Shown here: positions 1 to 5,605 of the stretch, one piece after another
Numbering within the stretch: position 1 is the stretch's first letter
How the letters are laid out: each line of letters begins with the position of its first letter
NCBI GenBank assembly: GCA_002381485.1
Contig: DFTJ01000031.1
Span: 16,728 to 26,075, forward strand
Direction of reading: 5' to 3'
DNA: 9,348 nucleotides
Source: Candidatus Saccharibacteria bacterium UBA4215
GTDB taxonomy: Bacteria > Patescibacteriota > Saccharimonadia > Saccharimonadales > Saccharimonadaceae
The notes under the pieces: model-generated
The model's input: the letters and a program-made list of their open reading frames with translations, nothing else
What the model was told of the DNA's origin: nothing
Databases searched by the model: none
Made by a program: the position numbers and the translations under genes

Positions 1-256
1 TCTGACAAGCTCGACGATAAACACGAGCCAGGAAGCTATTCAGCCACTTCGTTGGCTTGATGAAGCCTACCTATGGAGTGTGTACGATGGCCGTCTTTCG
101 ATTCGTGAGTTTGATGGAACAAATGGCAACGTGATTATGCCCGCTGTGCAGGGATTTGATGCCACACTAAGCCAGAACGGCCGATATATATATGCAATGA
201 CGCAGAGTGAAACCGGTGCGTATCAGCTCGAGCGTGTAACGCTGCTATTGCAATAA
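1..256 (+). CDS. C-terminal end of a beta-propeller-like protein (5' truncated by window)
   Basis: Reading from base 2 gives 84 codons ending in TAA at 254-256; the start lies outside the window. The fragment contains WLDEAYLWSVYDGRLSIREF, then DGTNGNVI, GFDATLSQNGRYIYAM and a short hydrophobic end (ERVTLLLQ). The pattern of an aromatic/DG turn followed by 'D..LS.NG.Y.Y' resembles blades of TolB/WD40-type propellers. PEGA-domain proteins of Saccharibacteria often end this way, but no PEGA domain is visible in this part. No transmembrane segment is present in the fragment. Its stop codon is immediately followed by the complement of the sortase stop codon, so the two genes are convergent with no gap. 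The reading frame is clear; the function is inferred from a short tail and is tentative. Confidence 0.6.
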   Translation, partial: LTSSTINTSQEAIQPLRWLDEAYLWSVYDGRLSIREFDGTNGNVIMPAVQGFDATLSQNGRYIYAMTQSETGAYQLERVTLLLQ

Positions 257-1453
257 CTAACGACCGAAGAGTCGTTCAAGGAATGTTGGGGCGTTTCCAG
301 GCATGGCGGCTTCACTTGCCCCTTGGCCGCTTCCAGCTGGCGCAGGAGCTGCTTCGGTAGGATCAGGGCTGACTTGTTCGGCAGTAACGAGCAAGCGGTC
401 AATGGCGGTGCCGAGCGGCGTACAGGTGATTAACGTCATGACGGGTTTATCGGTTGGGTAGACAAGCTTGTTGACTTCGGTTGGGCGCACAACCTCCTTC
501 TTGGTGATGACGTACGTGTAGCGGGTGCTTTCGTAGTTGGCATACAGCGTGTCACCTACTTGAAGTTTCTCAAGTTGTGCAAAAATAAATTTGTATTCTC
601 CTTGGTCAAAAAGATCGTTGCTGCTGTGGCCGGATAGCACCGTATTGCCCACTTCACCTGGTCGGCTATTCGCTCCGGGTATAGCGAAGTGAGCAACGCC
701 TTTCTCCATGGCTTTTAGCTGCGAGGCTTCGTCTGTGCCGACGCCGTATACGACAGGAACATCAACGTTGATCTTTGGAATAATGAGCCGTGGCTCTGGG
801 CTAACGGTTAGTTCTGCCGAAGGGTCAATAACGATGTTTTGTGGGTCCAGGCTGCCCGGCGCGACGTATGCCTGGACGCTTGCAATGACATTGCGGTTGA
901 ACTGTATAAATAAGAACGCAAACATAACGAGCGTGGCGGCAAGAATGGGAACAAAGTGGCGGCTCTTGCGGATTTTCTTGGCTGAATGCTGTACCTTGCC
1001 AAGAAGCTTTTGACGGAGTTCGTAGAGAGCCTCGTCCTTACTGACCTCTTCCTCGGCGGTTGAGGGGGTGGGATCGGCCGCGGTATTCTGCTTACCAAAG
1101 TAGTGCGACTGCGGCGTTTGCTGGGTGTAATAGTGTTCGTAATACTTTTGGTAGTACTGTTGCCAGGCACTATGGTACTCTTTCCACTGTTCTGCCTGCG
1201 GCAAAGGATGTGCTTGATGCTGGCGGTGATAGGGGTTGACGTCTTGAGGGCCTTGTTGAGGTGTAGCGGGCTCGACAACCTTAGCAGTGCTGCCTCCTCC
1301 TCCGTACAGCGCGTCAATTTGACCACGAATAACATTAGCCGCTGCCTCTTGGTGCACCGGTGAATTACCTTGTGTTGGGTTGGGTGTTGAGCCGTGAGGG
1401 CCTTGCGGCTGGTCGGGCACGTCTCCACCAGGACTGCGCGTATCGGGGTTCAT
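257..1453 (-). CDS. Membrane-anchored sortase with long Tyr/Gln-rich cytoplasmic N-terminus
   Basis: A 398-residue sortase-family transpeptidase, which would cleave sorting signals and join surface proteins to an acceptor outside the membrane. Residues 1-160 are soluble and low in complexity: Pro/Gly/Gln-rich, a Gly4 run near 51-54, a Tyr/Gln-rich stretch at about 91-118, then an acidic and a basic segment (KKIRKSR) just before the single membrane helix at about 167-185. This order predicts N-in/C-out topology. The sortase domain covers about 221-360. Catalytic residues are all present: His276 in LSGHSS, Cys344 in TLITCTP and Arg353 in DRLLVTAE. The tail after 360 is Pro/Ala/Gly-rich and ends FLERLFGR. 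The Cys motif fits class C/D/E-type sortases; I cannot assign the class. The ATG at 1453 was chosen because it has a TAGGA Shine-Dalgarno 8 nt upstream. An in-frame ATG at 1489 lies upstream of the likely -10. No LPXTG-type substrate is visible in the window. Confidence 0.92.
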   Translation of the reverse strand: MNPDTRSPGGDVPDQPQGPHGSTPNPTQGNSPVHQEAAANVIRGQIDALYGGGGSTAKVVEPATPQQGPQDVNPYHRQHQAHPLPQAEQWKEYHSAWQQYYQKYYEHYYTQQTPQSHYFGKQNTAADPTPSTAEEEVSKDEALYELRQKLLGKVQHSAKKIRKSRHFVPILAATLVMFAFLFIQFNRNVIASVQAYVAPGSLDPQNIVIDPSAELTVSPEPRLIIPKINVDVPVVYGVGTDEASQLKAMEKGVAHFAIPGANSRPGEVGNTVLSGHSSNDLFDQGEYKFIFAQLEKLQVGDTLYANYESTRYTYVITKKEVVRPTEVNKLVYPTDKPVMTLITCTPLGTAIDRLLVTAEQVSPDPTEAAPAPAGSGQGASEAAMPGNAPTFLERLFGR

Positions 1454-1461
1454 ATCTTTAT

Positions 1462-1466
1462 TCCTA
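1462..1466 (-). promoter_or_regulatory. Shine-Dalgarno of the sortase gene
   Basis: On the minus strand TAGGA lies 8 nt before the ATG at 1453. It is the only convincing Shine-Dalgarno at a protein start in the window, and it decides this start over the upstream ATG at 1489. Confidence 0.6.
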
Positions 1467-1475
1467 CTGCATTCT

Positions 1476-1485
1476 ATTGTACAAT
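1476..1485. promoter_or_regulatory. Palindromic -10 box shared by sortase and tRNA-Leu
   Basis: ATTGTACAAT is a perfect 10-bp palindrome, so it reads TACAAT on both strands (1476-1481 minus, 1480-1485 plus). Used as a -10 on the minus strand it predicts a transcript start near 1469 and a leader of about 16 nt for the sortase. On the plus strand it predicts a start near 1492, about 40 nt before the tRNA. Neither direction has a good -35 (plus: TTTATT with a 17-bp spacer). It could also be an operator. Confidence 0.45.
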
Positions 1486-1531
1486 ACATTCGTGCTTCCA
1501 GCGATATGCTGGCATCTCATTCTTGATGGTT

Positions 1532-1618
1532 GGGCGAGTGGCGGAATTGGTAGACGCGCTAGACTCAAAATCTGGTTCTCGCAAGGGAGTGGGGGTTCAA
1601 GTCCCCCCTTGCCCACCA
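1532..1618 (+). tRNA. tRNA-Leu (anticodon CAA)
   Basis: An 87-nt class II tRNA with a genomically encoded CCA end (1616-1618). The acceptor stem pairs GGGCGAG (1532-1538) with CTTGCCC (1608-1614), leaving discriminator A1615. The D-arm contains GGCGGAATTGGTAGACGC. The anticodon stem CTAGA/TCTGG encloses loop CTCAAAA, giving anticodon CAA at 1566-1568, which reads TTG. A long variable arm (TTCTCGCAAGGGAGT, typical of Leu/Ser/Tyr tRNAs) precedes a T-arm GGGGG-TTCAAGT-CCCCC. Anticodon, long variable arm and discriminator A together identify it as leucine. It is divergent from the sortase. The next gene is convergent and ends 18 bp downstream, with no clear terminator between. Confidence 0.96.
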
Positions 1619-1636
1619 ATCAAATGTGAGATGTCT

Positions 1637-2644
1637 CTAGTCTTGGTAGAGTGCCGGCATGACTTTGGCGCCCACCCTTCGTCCTACTTTAGGAACACTG
1701 GATGAATGACCACGCGTCATGCGTTTTGCTTGTTTGAGGATCGCTTCTTTGTTCGGGGTCTCTGGAATTTTCTTTTCGTTGGTGCGCATTAGGTGGTGCA
1801 TTGCGACCATACCAGGCTCGGTGATGTGAACGGTTGAGCCATTTCTGCGAACAGCCCTGACATTGCCCAGATCAGTGATGCCGTCAATCAGCGTGACGTA
1901 GCGAGGGTTGTATTTTCTATTGAGTGCAGCCTGGGTTGTGTTGCCGACTCTTGTCTTTGCCTGTATGCCTCGTGCATGCCGAACGTCCGCATCAAGTAGG
2001 ACCTGGTCAATATTGCGGTTAGGCCCAAGTAGTTCGAGCTGACGAGAGGCCGGAAACGAAACAATGCTCTTGCCTTTCTGTTGCTTGGCTGTTTCGAGTG
2101 TGGCTATTTTTGTGTCCACTTCTGTCGTCGCTCCCGTAAGTGAAGAGAAGGCATTTGCCTCGTGGCGCTCACCTGGAAGTGCACGTGATCCATGGCGTTG
2201 TCGCATAAGTTCACCGTTTATAATAGCAAGCCGAGTTTGTGCTGCAGTAATCGCCTCGTCAGTGTAGCCTTCGGGGTCGCCGCTGAGGGTGTGCCATTGG
2301 GGCAAGATTGACTGGGCGATATGGTGAAACGTCATTTCTGTGATGTAGGTCGGCGATAGTCCGTCGTTTTGACAGGCGAGAAAGACAGCTTCTCGGGTGT
2401 TCTCGGTCCATTCATTTGCCCATTCGCTATATTCCTCGAACGTATCGTGGATTTTTTCATCGTCTTGGCCCGGCACTCCACGGAGGTGGTTAAGGACAAT
2501 GCGGCCAATGCGGACGTTCCACATGCGAGAAACTTCAAATTCTGCTTCAACCTCTGGGTTAAAGCGTCTGCGATCAAGTTCCGTGGAGCGCGGTCGGCGG
2601 ATGGGGTACGTGTTGTACTCACTGCCAAAATCAACGTATTTCAT
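1637..2644 (-). CDS. Hypothetical protein, 335 residues, soluble and basic-tailed
   Basis: I do not recognise this family. The protein begins MKYVDFGSEYNTYPIRRPRS. It has no signal peptide or membrane segment. Residues about 1-35 are Arg-rich, and about 35-150 look alpha-helical and acidic, with many Glu and Trp (EYSEWANEWTE). A Gly/Ala/Thr-rich region near 155-185 is probably a linker. The C-terminal third has short beta-like segments (RYVTLIDGITD, VRAVRRNGSTVHITEPG) and ends in a Lys/Arg-rich tail (KQAKRMTRGHSSSVPK) that could bind nucleic acid or the ribosome; that is only an inference from charge. The ATG at 2644 is supported by a near-consensus promoter with TATAAT ending 7 nt upstream and no Shine-Dalgarno, suggesting a leaderless mRNA. 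It is last in the six-gene minus-strand run and convergent with the tRNA. Codon use looks normal, so it is very likely a real gene. Confidence 0.8.
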   Translation of the reverse strand: MKYVDFGSEYNTYPIRRPRSTELDRRRFNPEVEAEFEVSRMWNVRIGRIVLNHLRGVPGQDDEKIHDTFEEYSEWANEWTENTREAVFLACQNDGLSPTYITEMTFHHIAQSILPQWHTLSGDPEGYTDEAITAAQTRLAIINGELMRQRHGSRALPGERHEANAFSSLTGATTEVDTKIATLETAKQQKGKSIVSFPASRQLELLGPNRNIDQVLLDADVRHARGIQAKTRVGNTTQAALNRKYNPRYVTLIDGITDLGNVRAVRRNGSTVHITEPGMVAMHHLMRTNEKKIPETPNKEAILKQAKRMTRGHSSSVPKVGRRVGAKVMPALYQD

Positions 2645-2651
2645 TAATTAT

Positions 2652-2680
2652 ATTATAACACATAAGTTAGTTAGTATCAA
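2652..2680 (-). promoter_or_regulatory. Strong sigma70-type promoter of the hypothetical gene
   Basis: On the minus strand TTGATA (2675-2680) is followed after 17 bp by TATAAT (2652-2657), extended as TGTTATAAT. The predicted start is near 2645, one base before the ATG at 2644, so the mRNA would be leaderless. This is the best-matched promoter in the window. The -35 starts just past the stop codon of the upstream gene. Confidence 0.75.
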
Positions 2681-2682
2681 GC

Positions 2683-3477
2683 TTATGGTTGAGCAACTAA
2701 AGAGGTTGCGATTGCTTCACTGGGTTTGCGTGGGCTCCAAAGCCAGTAACATGCGGCTTTGGCAGCGACACTTCCCCGCCAGATGGCCATGGGAGAGTCC
2801 CACGGTGTGGTAATAACTTCTCCACCGTGGCTTATGAGAAGTGTGTCTTTGTGAAGCGTGACGATTGTCACGGGGTACGTCAGTGTAAACTTATGCAGCG
2901 CATCAACTAGGTTGGTGAGCTGCATGCTGAATGTCAGCACTTTTGGATAATAGACAGCTTGAAAAATTTTTTGGAGTTGGGCAAATGCGGCGACAAGTAC
3001 GGTCTCTGGCCGCTCGACGAGCAGCTGGGCGCTATTCTTTACAAGATCTATTGCGTCGCGCGTAATAACGAGCTGCCCGTGGTAGGAAGAGATAAATTGT
3101 TCATATAGCACAGCTGTTTCACCACTTCTTCCGGCATCACCGATCAATAGGACGCTCTCTGCCCAGCTGCCAAGCGCAGTCATTTCGGGTAAGGCATCTT
3201 TACTAAGGCTACCGGATGGGTTTGTTGGCGCGAAGATGGCGGCGGTCATTGCTTTGGGGATTGTCTTGCGTAGCGCATCGGGGAGCAGGGCCTTGGACTC
3301 CCCTACCCCCGTTGAAATAGCGATACTATATGCTTCTGCGACGCCAGCAAAGCCAAGCTTATTGCCGCCAATAATTGCCAGGCGACCTGCCTTAGCGCGC
3401 TGTTCGGGTTTACTCCATTCGATATCAGGAAATAGAGGGCTATCGGCAGGTTGTTTTTTCCAGAATGAATAGTCCAT
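2683..3477 (-). CDS. NAD(P)H-hydrate dehydratase-like (YjeF C-terminal/ribokinase-fold) protein, divergent
   Basis: 264 residues. The segment RAKAGRLAIIGGNKLGF (about 27-43), followed by a helix ending GVGESKALLPDALRK, matches the start of the ADP-dependent NAD(P)H-hydrate dehydratase fold, which repairs hydrated NAD(P)H. IGDAGRS (112-118) sits where the family has a GPG-type motif, and TRDA (139-142) where it has a DAD motif. Near the end, VTIVTLHKDTLLISHGGEVI fits the kinase-fold strand pair. However, the Gly-Thr-Gly-Asp catalytic/anion-hole motif is not found; the equivalent place reads WRGS (233-236). The fold assignment is reasonable, while enzyme activity is doubtful. An ATG at 3513 would add 12 residues but overlaps the previous gene by 32 nt. 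The ATG at 3477, just 4 nt after that gene's stop, starts the conserved MDYSFWKKQ and is preferred. It is probably co-transcribed with the upstream P-loop gene. Confidence 0.75.
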   Translation of the reverse strand: MDYSFWKKQPADSPLFPDIEWSKPEQRAKAGRLAIIGGNKLGFAGVAEAYSIAISTGVGESKALLPDALRKTIPKAMTAAIFAPTNPSGSLSKDALPEMTALGSWAESVLLIGDAGRSGETAVLYEQFISSYHGQLVITRDAIDLVKNSAQLLVERPETVLVAAFAQLQKIFQAVYYPKVLTFSMQLTNLVDALHKFTLTYPVTIVTLHKDTLLISHGGEVITTPWDSPMAIWRGSVAAKAACYWLWSPRKPSEAIATSLVAQP

Positions 3478-3481
3478 ATAT

Positions 3482-4270
3482 CTAGTGTATGCTTTTTGCG
3501 AGATTTTGGGCATGGCTTAGCATAGATTCGAGCGTCTCTTCGACAAAGGCGGGTGTGATAATTGGTTGACTATGGTGATCGCCATCCCGCAGCGCGATGG
3601 ATGCGAGGCGCTGTGCGGCTATCTGCAGCCCCTCTTCCCCGTGTTCGTTATATATAAAGGTAAAAAGGTCTATATTATCAAGCGCAAATTCAAGCGAATT
3701 GACTGTTTCGGGCAGCCGTGCTTTTACGGAGTCGTGCCGTTCGCCAAGTGATCGTTTGATCTGGGTGTCCCAACTTTTTGGATCGGTGAGCAGGTACACA
3801 AAGCGCTGTCTTCCTGCATCAAAGGCATTGATAATTTGGTTAATGCAGTTCGTCGCGACAGGTCCTACGGCAACCTTGCCTAGCATGCTCTCTGGCCGCG
3901 TTGCGTAAATGGTGCCCGTTTCTTCGATTACTTCGTAATTCATGACATCACCACGAAGAATCTCATCGCTCAGGGACTCTAGAGTAATGCCTTCGTTAGC
4001 GGTTAAGAAGCCTTTGGGGTCACTATCTTTTCGATTGCGATTTGTGACGGTGTCAATCTTCTTAAGCCTTGGGTGTCCGTCTGGAATGGCCAGGTCGACG
4101 ATGGTTGTTTTGCCGGATCCAAGGGCACCAACCACAGCGACGATCTCTGCTTCTGTGTCATGCAGTTGTCTTTGCGCTGATTCATTCGCAACGTAGTCAC
4201 CGACACCTTTTTTCAGAAGGTGAATAAGGTCGGGTCTTTGCCCGAGCGGATCGCTCTCAACGATAGCCAT
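3482..4270 (-). CDS. Guanylate-kinase-like P-loop protein
   Basis: 262 residues. A Walker A motif GALGSGKTT (48-56) follows a helical lead of about 40 residues. After it comes TVTNRNR (74-80), in the place of the TTR..R GMP-binding motif. The segment around 104-122 (ILRGDVMNYEVIEETGTIYA) mirrors the guanylate-kinase stretch that recognises the nucleotide and the 'YGT' turn. RFVYLLTDPKSW (156-167) resembles the post-core strand of the family. Typical guanylate kinases are about 190-210 residues, so the N- and C-terminal additions here are unusual. It could be a nucleotide kinase with shifted specificity or a P-loop regulator rather than the housekeeping Gmk. The ATG at 4270 is supported by a TGGTATAAT box ending 7 nt upstream. 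It is followed after 4 nt by the dehydratase-like gene. Confidence 0.75.
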   Translation of the reverse strand: MAIVESDPLGQRPDLIHLLKKGVGDYVANESAQRQLHDTEAEIVAVVGALGSGKTTIVDLAIPDGHPRLKKIDTVTNRNRKDSDPKGFLTANEGITLESLSDEILRGDVMNYEVIEETGTIYATRPESMLGKVAVGPVATNCINQIINAFDAGRQRFVYLLTDPKSWDTQIKRSLGERHDSVKARLPETVNSLEFALDNIDLFTFIYNEHGEEGLQIAAQRLASIALRDGDHHSQPIITPAFVEETLESMLSHAQNLAKSIH

Positions 4271-4277
4271 TGCGGGT

Positions 4278-4286
4278 ATTATACCA
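4278..4286 (-). promoter_or_regulatory. Extended -10 of the guanylate-kinase-like gene
   Basis: TGGTATAAT on the minus strand. The predicted start at 4271 or 4270 coincides with the ATG at 4270. There is no Shine-Dalgarno. The -35 region (TTTCAA, 17-bp spacer) is weak, which an extended -10 can tolerate. Confidence 0.65.
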
Positions 4287-4312
4287 TCAGGTTGACGAGC
4301 TTGAAAGTATGA

Positions 4313-5110
4313 TTAATGGATCTCAATACTTACCGGACAGTGGTCTGAGCCCATGACATCGGCGTGGATCTGAGGGTTTTTGACTCTCGGTTTGAGTGCT
4401 TTGCTCGCGAGCCAATAGTCAATCCGCCACCCGACGTTGCGTGCTCGAGCGTTTGCCCAGTGTGTCCACCAGCTATATGCGTCTTTTTTATCTGGGTATG
4501 CGCTACGAAATGTGTCAAAAAAACCAGCAACTTCAAAATTGTCAAAACCAGCCCGCTCTTCATCCGTGAAGCCATGTTTGCCAATATTTGGTTTTGGATT
4601 TGCGAGGTCAATTTCGTTATGAGCGACATTCAGGTCGCCGCAAAAAATAACTGGCTTTGATTTCTCCAGCTCTTTGATGTGAGCCAGAAATGCTGGGTCC
4701 CACTTTTTGTGACGGAGTTCTAATCGTGATAAATCCCCTTTTGCGTTTGGGGTGTAGACGGTCACGACCCAGAAATCATCGAATTCGGCTGAAATAACAC
4801 GACCCTCTTTGTTGGGGTCGCCGTAGCCATCATCGGCGAGTCCGAATTTTGTGGCGATATCGTCGGTAAACCCGTTTATTACTGAAAGAGGCTTGATTTT
4901 GGTAAAGATTGCCGTGCCGCTATAGCCAGCTTTTTCGGCGCTATTCCAGTATTCGTGGTACTCGGGCAGGTCAATCTCGGCCTGACCCTGTTTTGCCTTT
5001 GTCTCTTGCAAGCACAAGATGTCCGGCTGGTGATCGGCGATAAATTGCTGGAAGGTGCCCTTATTGATGACTGCACGGATACCGTTTACGTTCCAAGAGT
5101 ATAATTTCAT
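4313..5110 (-). CDS. xth: ExoIII-family AP endonuclease / 3'-5' exonuclease
   Basis: 265 residues, the usual length for bacterial ExoIII/ExoA. This cytosolic enzyme cuts DNA at abasic sites and trims 3' blocks in base-excision repair. The active site is complete: Asn7 in SWNVNG, the metal-binding Glu36 in LCLQETK, Tyr119 in VYTPNA, Asp159/Asn161 in GDLNVAH, and Asp256/His257 in MGSDHCPV. The WRIDYWLAS stretch at 228-236 matches the conserved 'R.DY.L.S'. The start is placed at the ATG at 5110 (MKLYSWNVNG), the conserved family N-terminus; a longer reading frame back to 5212 would run into smpB. An ATG two codons upstream (5116) is a minor alternative. It starts 7 nt after the smpB stop, with no Shine-Dalgarno, so it may be coupled to smpB or use its own -10 at 5117-5122. 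Confidence 0.96.
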   Translation of the reverse strand: MKLYSWNVNGIRAVINKGTFQQFIADHQPDILCLQETKAKQGQAEIDLPEYHEYWNSAEKAGYSGTAIFTKIKPLSVINGFTDDIATKFGLADDGYGDPNKEGRVISAEFDDFWVVTVYTPNAKGDLSRLELRHKKWDPAFLAHIKELEKSKPVIFCGDLNVAHNEIDLANPKPNIGKHGFTDEERAGFDNFEVAGFFDTFRSAYPDKKDAYSWWTHWANARARNVGWRIDYWLASKALKPRVKNPQIHADVMGSDHCPVSIEIH

Positions 5111-5116
5111 AGCCAT

Positions 5117-5122
5117 ATTATA
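5117..5122 (-). promoter_or_regulatory. Possible -10 box of xth overlapping the smpB stop codon
   Basis: TATAAT on the minus strand, including the smpB stop codon TAA (5118-5120). The predicted start falls at about 5110, the A of the xth ATG. There is no TG extension and no recognisable -35, so it may be coincidence within an operon. Confidence 0.35.
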
Positions 5123-5585
5123 GTCGCACTTTCGCTTCGCGTTGCTGGTCGCGTAGTTTAATAGTTTGTCGTTTGTCGTAGTTCTTTTTACCTTTACCAA
5201 TGGCAATGACAAGCTTGATGTGACGACCGCGTGTTAAGAGTCGTAATGGAACAATGCTCATGCCGGCTTGCTTTTGGTTTGCTAAGGCATCGATTTGGCG
5301 ACGATGCGCCAGCAGCTTGCGCGGCGTGGTGTCCACCGATGTTTCATTTTCGCCTTTGCTGTTGAGCACCAGGCTAAAACTGGCATTGTTCAGCCACAGT
5401 TCGTTGTCGCGAATAGTGACGAAAGACCCTTTTAGTTGGACGCGTCCGTCACGGGCAGCGCGAGTTTCACGACCTGTCAGCGAGATGCCGGTCGTTAGCT
5501 CGTCGCCGAGGCTATAGTCATACGAAGCGCGACGATTAACGATCGCCTTTTGAGTCGGAACTTTCTTTTTCTTCGCTGCTGCCAT
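5118..5585 (-). CDS. smpB: SsrA-binding protein SmpB
   Basis: 155 residues, normal family length. SmpB binds tmRNA and brings it to stalled ribosomes for trans-translation. Conserved features in order are: a basic start (AAAKKKKVP), NRRASYDYSLGDELTTGISL (18-37), the LTGRETRAARDGRVQLKGSF segment, ELWLNNASFS, PRKLLAHRRQIDAL, MSIVPLRLLTRGRHIKLVIA, and the hallmark GKGKKNYDKRQTIKLRDQQRE near the C-terminus, which binds the ribosome and tmRNA. The canonical family version of the second motif is 'TGTEVKSLR'; here it is TGRETRAAR, a mild divergence. No tmRNA (ssrA) gene is visible in the window. The gene follows the first glycosyltransferase by 20 nt and precedes xth by 7 nt. The ATG at 5585 is supported by the family N-terminus and by a TGTTACAAT box upstream. 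Confidence 0.96.
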   Translation of the reverse strand: MAAAKKKKVPTQKAIVNRRASYDYSLGDELTTGISLTGRETRAARDGRVQLKGSFVTIRDNELWLNNASFSLVLNSKGENETSVDTTPRKLLAHRRQIDALANQKQAGMSIVPLRLLTRGRHIKLVIAIGKGKKNYDKRQTIKLRDQQREAKVRL

Positions 5586-5594
5586 AGTGGCTCT

Positions 5595-5603
5595 ATTGTA
5601 ACA
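5595..5603 (-). promoter_or_regulatory. Extended -10 of smpB
   Basis: TGTTACAAT on the minus strand lies in the 20-nt gap after the glycosyltransferase. The predicted start is near 5588, leaving about a 3-nt leader before the ATG at 5585. No Shine-Dalgarno and no convincing -35. Confidence 0.6.
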
Positions 5604-5605
5604 GA

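Noticed and set aside
1454..1489. 12-codon N-terminal extension of the sortase (starting MYCTIEC)
   Set aside because: It would start upstream of the likely -10 box and lacks a Shine-Dalgarno, while the ATG at 1453 has TAGGA at 8 nt.
1628..1637. GAGATGTCTC inverted repeat between the tRNA and the hypothetical gene as a terminator
   Set aside because: The stem is only 4 bp and no T-run follows, so it is too weak for an intrinsic terminator.
1360..1705. Plus-strand open frames across the tRNA
   Set aside because: They run through a well-formed tRNA-Leu and are antisense to the sortase and hypothetical genes; no start signal or protein family is seen.
2064..2813. Several plus-strand frames of about 67-138 codons over the minus-strand genes
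   Set aside because: They are shadows of well-supported minus-strand genes, with no start signals or recognisable motifs.
3484..3489. TACACT as a -10 for the dehydratase-like gene
   Set aside because: Only four of six positions match, it lacks a TG extension and a good -35, and the 4-nt gap to the previous gene makes co-transcription simpler.
5111..5212. 34-codon upstream extension of xth
   Set aside because: It overlaps smpB on the same strand in another frame. The conserved family N-terminus starts at MKLYSWNVNG.
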